From positions 1 to 8,545 of the forward strand of contig CATKXA010000038.1 in assembly GCA_949840475.1 (NCBI GenBank): 8,545 bases of DNA. Direction: 5' to 3'. Source of the DNA: an uncultured Thermoanaerobacterales bacterium. Its GTDB lineage: Bacteria; Bacillota; Clostridia; Christensenellales; UBA1242. The position numbers were made by a program, and so were the translations under genes. Shown here in pieces: positions 1 through 4,500 of this stretch (position 1 is its first letter; each line of letters begins with the position of its first letter). A model generated the notes under the pieces. It was not told the origin of the DNA, searched no databases, and saw nothing but the letters and a program-made list of their open reading frames with translations.

Positions 1-8
1 AGAACGCC

Positions 9-115
9 AACTAACCCGCTATAGCAAGCGAATTGTTTGACACTTCTAACTGCGTTAACTGAACAAAAAATGCGGACAGGGATTTATTAAAATAAACCCC
101 GTGCCCGCATTTTTC
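9..115 (+). ncRNA. Candidate structured RNA, array unit 1
   Basis: This is the leftmost visible unit. The conserved head is followed by a short stem (CGCT 17-20 with AGCG 27-30) and a linker, and the unit ends in a long terminator-like hairpin at 65-114. Its upstream promoter region lies outside the window. The + strand is assigned because the head lies 5' of a hairpin with a following T-run, but the hairpin has A-runs on its other side and would also work on the - strand. No known RNA family is recognised. Confidence 0.35.
65..114 (+). terminator. Long A/T-flanked hairpin of array unit 1
   Basis: TGCGG at 71-75 pairs with CCGCA at 105-109. Inside that, CA (77-78) pairs with TG (102-103), GGG (79-81) with CCC (98-100), and TTTAT with ATAAA towards the loop; G101 is bulged. 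An A-run before the stem (65-70) also pairs with the T-run after it (110-114). This is the form of an intrinsic terminator usable on both strands. It could instead be a structural domain of the repeated RNA. Confidence 0.6.
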
Positions 116-125
116 ATTCGAGCCT

Positions 126-134
126 TGTTATAAG
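126..134 (+). promoter_or_regulatory. Possible extended -10 for array unit 2
   Basis: TGTTATAAG fits the extended -10 form TGnTATAAT with one mismatch. It would place transcription start close to 141, at the conserved CTAACCCGCT head. No convincing -35 box is present and the equivalent position of unit 3 does not carry the same motif, so this is weak support for the units being separate transcripts. Confidence 0.3.
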
Positions 135-137
135 CAT

Positions 138-238
138 AAACTAACCCGCTCTAATAGATTTAACTAATGAGCGATGTCAACTTTAAAAATTCGTTGGCAG
201 TGGAATATGAAAATATACCCCGTGCCTGGAATTTTTTT
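138..238 (+). ncRNA. Candidate structured RNA, array unit 2
   Basis: This is the most complete unit. The head (138-153) is followed by a 5-bp stem (CGCTC 147-151 with GAGCG 169-173), a linker, and a terminator-like hairpin (185-238). The short stem after the head is kept in unit 3 as CGCTC with GGGCG (a U-A pair becomes U-G) and in unit 1 as a 4-bp version, which argues for selection on RNA pairing. No coding potential is visible. The family is not recognised; a repeated intergenic DNA element is the alternative. Confidence 0.4.
185..238 (+). terminator. Long A/T-flanked hairpin of array unit 2
   Basis: GGCA (196-199) pairs with TGCC (223-226), G200 with C221, GG (202-203) with CC (218-219), and ATAT (205-208) with ATAT (213-216) around a GAAA loop; G222 is bulged in the same place as G101 of unit 1. 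The base of the stem is TTC (190-192) with GAA (229-231), unlike the TGCGG/CCGCA base of unit 1. It is preceded by five A and followed by seven T (232-238), so it can act as an intrinsic terminator. Confidence 0.6.
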
Positions 239-257
239 GTTTCCTAGCTCTGAATAC

Positions 258-333
258 AAACTAACCCGCTCTAGCATATTAAACAAAGGGCGTTCATTCA
301 TTCTATAACTTTAATGCAAGTATGAATGCTTGA
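258..333 (+). ncRNA. Candidate structured RNA, array unit 3 (divergent 3' part)
   Basis: The head is intact (258-273) and the following stem is kept (CGCTC 267-271 with GGGCG 288-292, one G-U pair). The terminator-like hairpin of units 1 and 2 is missing. In its place is a different inverted repeat, CATTCAT (295-301) with ATGAATG (322-328), with a 20-base loop and no T-run. This could be a decayed or degenerate end unit of the array, or a unit with a different 3' domain. The 3' boundary given is approximate. Confidence 0.25.
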
Positions 334-375
334 GTATTAAAGAGGCTTATGGGGTAAAATTGTTTGTTTGGAAAG

Positions 376-397
376 ATTAGTTTTTTGCAAAACTAGT
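376..397. repeat. Inverted repeat upstream of the pilin promoter
   Basis: TAGTTTT (378-384) is complementary to AAAACTA (389-395) around a TTGC loop. It can be extended by a G-U and an A-U pair to 376-397. No T-run follows on either strand, so it is not a normal terminator. It lies about 60 bases before the -35 box and could be a protein-binding site or part of an unrecognised transcript. The rest of 334-455 is AT-rich and shows nothing else that I can support. Confidence 0.4.
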
Positions 398-455
398 GGT
401 AATTAGTATAAAAAGTAAAATAATGGAAAAAATTTGTAAAAACATATAAATTTAG

Positions 456-485
456 TTGCTAGCTAGATTTTATCTGTGGTATATT
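456..485 (+). promoter_or_regulatory. Extended -10 promoter of the pilin-like gene
   Basis: TTGCTA (456-461) is followed after 18 bp by TATATT (480-485), which is preceded by TGG, giving the extended -10 form TGnTATATT. The expected start is near 491-493, about 50 bases before the start codon. This is a housekeeping sigma-type promoter by sequence; there is no other good candidate between the repeat array and the gene. Confidence 0.6.
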
Positions 486-498
486 ATTCCTAACAAAT

Positions 499-537
499 GG
501 CCTCCATTTTTTAAGGTGGCTTATAAAATATAGGAGG
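499..537 (+). promoter_or_regulatory. Pilin leader with two competing folds
   Basis: GGCCTCC (499-505) can pair with GGTGGCT (515-521; one U-U mismatch, one G-U pair), which leaves the ribosome binding site free. Alternatively CCTCC (501-505) is exactly complementary to GGAGG (533-537) of the ribosome binding site and could mask it. Both are visible in the sequence. Whether the leader switches between them is inference, and the first fold may simply dominate. Confidence 0.35.
532..537 (+). promoter_or_regulatory. Ribosome binding site of the pilin-like gene
   Basis: AGGAGG lies 7 bases before ATG 545. It is a near-perfect anti-16S match and fixes the start, which suggests strong translation as expected for an abundant pilin. 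Confidence 0.9.
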
Positions 538-544
538 AGAGAAA

Positions 545-883
545 ATGAATTTTATCAATCTTTTAGCTACCGCAGCACCAGATGCAGCAGGCGATGCTGG
601 TAATGCTTTAAACACAGCATATAACGCATTCTTGGATGTAATTTATGTTGTAATGCCAGTACTAATTTCTGTTGTTTTAGTTTTCGGTTTGATTTATGGT
701 ATTATTCTAGGTGTTCAATTTGCTAAAGCTGAGGATACTGATGGAAGAGAAAAGGCTAAAGACAGACTAATTAACATGGTAATAGGTGTTGTTGTTGCCG
801 CTGTTATTTTAGGTGTTATCTTTGCAATTCTTGGAAATGCTGGCTTCATTGAAGACTTATTCAAAAATCCACCAAAAAAGTAA
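545..883 (+). CDS. VirB2/TrbC-like pilin of a conjugation or type IV secretion system (Mbov_0395-like)
   Basis: A 112-residue protein with two hydrophobic helices, at about residues 31-58 and 77-97. They are joined by a short charged loop (KAEDTDGREKAKDRL, 61-75) and followed by a short FIEDLFKNPPKK tail. Size, two-helix hairpin and Lys/Arg-containing middle loop match VirB2/TrbC-type pilins. In those proteins both termini face outside and the loop faces the cytoplasm until the subunit is extracted into the pilus. The loop and flanking helices also resemble the pilin-like proteins of mycoplasmal and clostridial ICEs typified by Mbov_0395. The Ala/Gly/Asp-rich N-terminus (residues 9-20) is not preceded by a clear signal peptide. 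The next gene on the same strand encodes a VirB6-like protein, the usual partner, which supports the call. It has its own promoter and terminator, so it appears to be monocistronic. Another small two-helix membrane protein cannot be fully excluded. Confidence 0.83.
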   Translation: MNFINLLATAAPDAAGDAGNALNTAYNAFLDVIYVVMPVLISVVLVFGLIYGIILGVQFAKAEDTDGREKAKDRLINMVIGVVVAAVILGVIFAILGNAGFIEDLFKNPPKK

Positions 884-899
884 TATAGCATTAAAAAAG

Positions 900-924
900 A
901 ACCACTCATTTGAGTGGTTTTTTT
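900..924 (+). terminator. Intrinsic terminator after the pilin-like gene
   Basis: AACCACTC (900-907) pairs with GAGTGGTT (912-919) around an ATTT loop, 16 bases after the stop codon. It is followed by a T-run to 924 and preceded by an A-run (893-898) that can extend the stem. This is a classical strong terminator, and it separates the pilin transcript from the giant gene downstream. Confidence 0.92.
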
Positions 925-1013
925 GTGCGTTTTTTATCGTCCAAGTTTTAACAAAATGGGTAGGTCAATGCTTTAATAAATACTGCTTCTATGCCTTATA
1001 GGTGTGACTTAAT

Positions 1014-1034
1014 GCCAATAAATATGGCTTTTTT
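1014..1034 (+). terminator. Weak hairpin with T-run
   Basis: GCCA (1014-1017) can pair with TGGC (1025-1028), followed directly by six T. The stem is only 4 bp, so this is at most a backup terminator for read-through from the pilin gene. The surrounding 925-1090 stretch is AT-rich and shows no gene. Confidence 0.2.
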
Positions 1035-1100
1035 ATTATTTTGTAGTCTTTTACAAATGGTTACTTAATTATTTGCTCGCGAAATAGTTTGTATATATGT

Positions 1101-1217
1101 AAATGTAAAAACATAACGCTTAGATGCATGTAAATTACATTTTAGTATCAAATGGGGCTATATCATCGAGGTTGAGATAAAGCAAAATGGTTAAAATTAG
1201 CAATTTTGCGTTTTTTT
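1101..1217 (+). ncRNA. Candidate small RNA or attenuator: three hairpins and U-tract
   Basis: Three stems follow each other. AAATGTAA (1101-1108) pairs with TTACATTT (1135-1142) and encloses an inner ACAT/ATGT pairing (1111-1114 and 1128-1131). TATC.TC (1161-1167, A1165 bulged) pairs with GAGATA (1174-1179) around GAGGTT. The last is a terminator stem at 1182-1209. There is no coding potential. A possible promoter (TTGCTC 1073-1078, TATGTA 1096-1101, 17 bp apart) would start transcription near the first stem, but it is weak. It lies between a terminated gene and a second promoter, so it could be a separate small RNA or an attenuating leader of the giant gene. No known family is recognised. 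Confidence 0.35.
1182..1217 (+). terminator. Intrinsic terminator in the long gap
   Basis: GCAAAAT (1182-1188) pairs with ATTTTGC (1203-1209), with a further G-C, G-U and A-U extension inside towards the loop. One G follows and then seven T (1211-1217). The stem is AU-rich but the form is right. No gene lies immediately upstream, so it would end either read-through from the pilin region or an unrecognised RNA. Confidence 0.5.
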
Positions 1218-1363
1218 ATCAGGTTTAGTCATGCTTTTTGCCTTGTAGAAATTTGTCACATGTGTTTTAAATTGTAAATTTTGTTTTAGTGTGTGGTATT
1301 TATTTACATTTTACTGACTTGTGCAAAAAATGTTAATTTTTTTGAAAAACGTATAAAAGTACT

Positions 1364-1391
1364 TTGTTTTTATCGCGTAATATGTTATATT
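1364..1391 (+). promoter_or_regulatory. Extended -10 promoter of the giant VirB6-like gene
   Basis: TTGTTT (1364-1369) is followed after 16 bp by TATATT (1386-1391), preceded by TGT, giving TGnTATATT. This is the same extended -10 type as the pilin promoter. The expected start is near 1398, leaving a leader of about 130 bases. The region is very AT-rich, so other -10-like hexamers exist nearby, including the TATTTA preceded by TGG near 1297. Confidence 0.45.
1371..1384 (+). repeat. TATCGCG direct repeat, copy A (possible operator)
   Basis: TATCGCGTAATATG lies in the spacer of the predicted promoter and ends inside its TGn element. It matches copy B at 12 of 14 positions. CG-rich words stand out in this AT-rich gap, and a protein bound here would block the promoter. 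The role is inferred from position only. Confidence 0.45.
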
Positions 1392-1411
1392 TATATATAT
1401 AAAAGGCTAAC

Positions 1412-1425
1412 TATCGCGAATTATG
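1412..1425 (+). repeat. TATCGCG direct repeat, copy B (possible operator)
   Basis: TATCGCGAATTATG lies 41 bp downstream of copy A in the same orientation, close to four helical turns, and just after the predicted transcription start. Two same-facing sites bracketing a promoter are a common arrangement for repression, but no regulator gene is visible in this window. Confidence 0.45.
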
Positions 1426-1511
1426 GCGTGTTTTGGAATATTACAAATAAAACTAATGCTAAAAACCAAGACTAATTTTGATTTATAACAGTGATTGGCT
1501 ATAAAGAACTT

Positions 1512-1519
1512 AGGAAGGA
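1512..1519 (+). promoter_or_regulatory. Ribosome binding site that decides the start of the giant gene
   Basis: AGGAAGGA ends 8 bases before ATG 1528, a normal distance, but only 2 bases before ATG 1522. The longer in-frame option, TTG 1495, has no ribosome binding site before it and would place this sequence inside the coding region. ATG 1528 is therefore the preferred start. Confidence 0.75.
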
Positions 1520-1527
1520 TAATGATT

Positions 1528-4500
1528 ATGTTCGGTTCATCAATGATACAATTTGTTTCTAGCTCTAATGCTATTAACTATTCGTTTGCAGATGCAGCAA
1601 AACGTGTGTTTGGTAATTTAATACCAGCTATTTTGGATGGCATCTGCTGGTTCTTCTATTGGATTATGCGATTCATTTTGAACATCGTGGACTTTATGCA
1701 GTTCTTTGTAAAAAAGTTAGTTGGTCTTGATTACTGGGGAACAAGCAAAGTTTCTATTGATACACTTGGCGATTCAGACGTCATATTCAAATTTTTGTTC
1801 AACCCTTCGGTTCAAAGAATTTTTAGATTGTTGCTAGGCGTGTTTGCAGTTCTTTTAATAGTCTTCACAATAGTTGCTATTGTTAAAAACGAATATGTGT
1901 TCGCAACTGGAGATACTAAAAACAGCACATCAATTTACAACATTTTAAAGCGTTCACTCAAAGCCATTGTTCTAGTTATAATAATGCCAGTATTGCTAAT
2001 CATGGGTATACTTGCTTCAAATGCAATTTTAACAAGCTTAGTTAATGCCTTTAATGTAAACAATAGCTTGACGCTCGGTAGCCAAATATTTGTTGCCTCG
2101 GCGTACGATGCGAACAAGTTTAGGCTTTATGCGGAGAATGGTGTAAGGTATGCAGCGACTGAAAAAGTTAAAGTAACCATTGATGGCGAGTCTAGGTTTA
2201 TAGATTCCTCAATCACTCCTGTTAATCCAAAGAACTTTACAAATAAAAATAAATTTACTGGCTATATGTTTAGTCTTCCAGAGTATTCTGAAAAAAACTT
2301 TTTGTACTATGTTGCAAACCAATCAGACAAAGAGTTTTATAAGAAATATATAACTGATGTTATTGGTGGCAGAATAAAAAATCCAGAGGGTAAACATATC
2401 TCAGTTGATAGTGGTAATTTTATTTCTGCGAATCTCGATGATAATGATCAAAGTTCAGAAATCAATATTGCGGCTTACAATACTTGGGGTTACAATAAGG
2501 TATTGTTTGAAAAGGAGTACACTTTTGCACAGACTCTTGATTCAAGGTTGTACTCTACAGACGGGGAGCAAGGCTTTGTTTCAACCTCTGGTAGTAAATA
2601 TAACGCCTTAACTTACTCTAATAACGCTACATGGTCCAAGTATCATGACGGTGGAAAAAACGGCTTGGTTGCTCTTCAAGATGAGTACTACGTTATGGCT
2701 GATGTAATCGATTTCATGCTAAATGAAGGTACTGAAATGGCTATTGTCAATTTTGCAAATCCTCTTATTGATTGGGATTACACAGCAACTGGCGGTTATC
2801 TAAATACAAATTATATCCATTCAACAAATATGAATATGCCTGCACAGAGTATTGATTCATTTGTTGTAAACTATAAAAATATTGGTCTAACAGCGTATAA
2901 GCCAAACGTTGCTGCTAGGCAAGAGCAAGATGGTGCTATCTACATAATGGCATATTATAATAGCTCTACTGGCAGATATATTCCAATGGTGCATAACAAA
3001 ACCTACGTTGATAATTTTGGTAGGTCGCACACATTTAAGAGCTCATATCTCGATAGTAGATATGAAGGCTTAGTTGTTGCTCGTGGCTTGCTAGAAACAA
3101 CTTATGAAAATAGGTCAGGTGAGCCAACTCAAATTACTGGCGAGTTCATTGGTGCAAATGGCGACATGGTAAATGTTGATACACCTAAAAAATACACATT
3201 GACCGCGTCTGAACTTAGCACTTATTTGACTTTTGATAAGAAAATCACTGGTAGCTTCCAAAATTCTAATATCTATAATGAGCTTGTCGCTGCAGGAATT
3301 GATAATATTAGAGTCAATAGTGACGGCACACTACAAAGCTTGAATGGCAATTTGAATGAAAAAATACAACAAATTGCTCAGTCTTTGCCAACGTCGTTTA
3401 CTTATAATTATCTAAACGGCAATAACAATGTAGTAGAGGGAAGGTACTCTGACATTAAGTGGAGAGCCTGTGTTAAAGAAGCAACAGGTTTTGGTGGCAT
3501 TCCGCTTGTAGTTGATGGTCAAACTAGGGGATACTTGGTATTTGAGGCTATTGATCAAAGTGGAAATCCAATTAAAATTCAAGCCCATGTAGACAATAAT
3601 GACTTTATTGGCAACGATGATTCGATTACCATAAAAAATGATAATTATGTGTCAGACATTTCTAATGCTTCAGTAAAATCAGTTCCTTTATATTGTTTTG
3701 TAAATATAGGATTTTTTGATAAGGGTAATTCAACCTCTTATAATGAAACTGATAAAAATGTAAACATTATGTTTGCATACGCTCAGTATGAAAATGCTGA
3801 TTATGATTGGTTCATGAAAGGCTTGTTGGAAACAGGTAAATACGGCGTAAGCGTTAAAAATGGCGATGGTATCTATGGTTTCTATTCAGAAAATATTGAT
3901 GGAACAAGCTCTCAAAAAGAAAACGGCTTGCTAGCAAGAGTTTTGTCTTACGATGCAAATATTGATTTAGATTATAGTTCGCCACTTTTAGCGAGTGATG
4001 CAGAAAAAACTAGCGAGCTATACATGTCTAAAGTCACTAAACTTAATACTCTATCGTTCCCTGATAGCAAAATTTATTCTAACCAAATAGATAACTCTGT
4101 GTTTGAGAAATATGGCTCAAATAGTGTTTCAACAACTATCAATGTTAGTGTTGACGGGGGAAATAAAGACATTGTAAATAGCTTTAATGTTCTAACAGCC
4201 AATGTTGGTAAATATTATCCATTCATAACTGGCTCGGATTTAAGCAATACTATTGCTATAGATGGATCTCAATACAGTAATGGAACATTCTCTGAACTTG
4301 CAAATGAAAGAAAGACCGAAGGTAATGTAACAACTTACTTATTTAAGTATTCATTAACTCCAGTCGGCGAAAGCTATCCTGTAATTGCGAAAGTTACCTT
4401 TGATAGTAGCACAGGAGTTGCTAGCTTATTAATGTATAGCTATTTCAATATTAACTGCCAAATCGGTAACAATGTTGAGAAACTAAGAGATTCTAGCGGA

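Larger units (their letters stand above)
1..292. repeat. Tandem array of three structured intergenic units
   Basis: Three copies of a conserved head begin at 9, 138 and 258. The shared core CTAACCCGCT lies at 11-20, 141-150 and 261-270, giving periods of 130 and 120 bp. Copies 2 and 3 share 16 identical bases (138-153 and 258-273). Copies 1 and 3 match at 17 of 18 positions (9-26 and 259-276). Units 1 and 2 also share an almost identical hairpin 3' arm (89-105 and 210-226, 16 of 17 identical). The sequence between the conserved parts has diverged. No reading frame is maintained across units, and the spacing is far too long for CRISPR. The array is cut by the left edge of the window. Function is unknown; a family of small RNAs or repeated intergenic elements fits best. 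Confidence 0.8.

Noticed and set aside
1..292. CRISPR array reading of the CTAACCCGCT repeats
   Set aside because: Only three copies with about 110 bp between them; units share hairpins in the spacers, and no cas genes are visible.
1..292. Replication iterons, attachment site or origin of transfer
   Set aside because: Spacing is too long for iterons; no nick-site motif, integrase or relaxase gene is visible to support an att or oriT call.
545..605. Signal peptide with cleavage near ATAAPDA in the pilin-like protein
   Set aside because: There is no basic start and hydrophobic core long enough before the possible site; the first real hydrophobic helix begins near residue 31.
813..1001. 62-codon open frame on + overlapping the end of the pilin gene
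   Set aside because: It runs through the pilin gene's terminator in another frame and has no ribosome binding site.
1293..1475. 60-codon open frame on + starting at GTG, in the gap before the giant gene
   Set aside because: No ribosome binding site, AT-driven composition, and it overlaps the predicted promoter and both TATCGCG sites.
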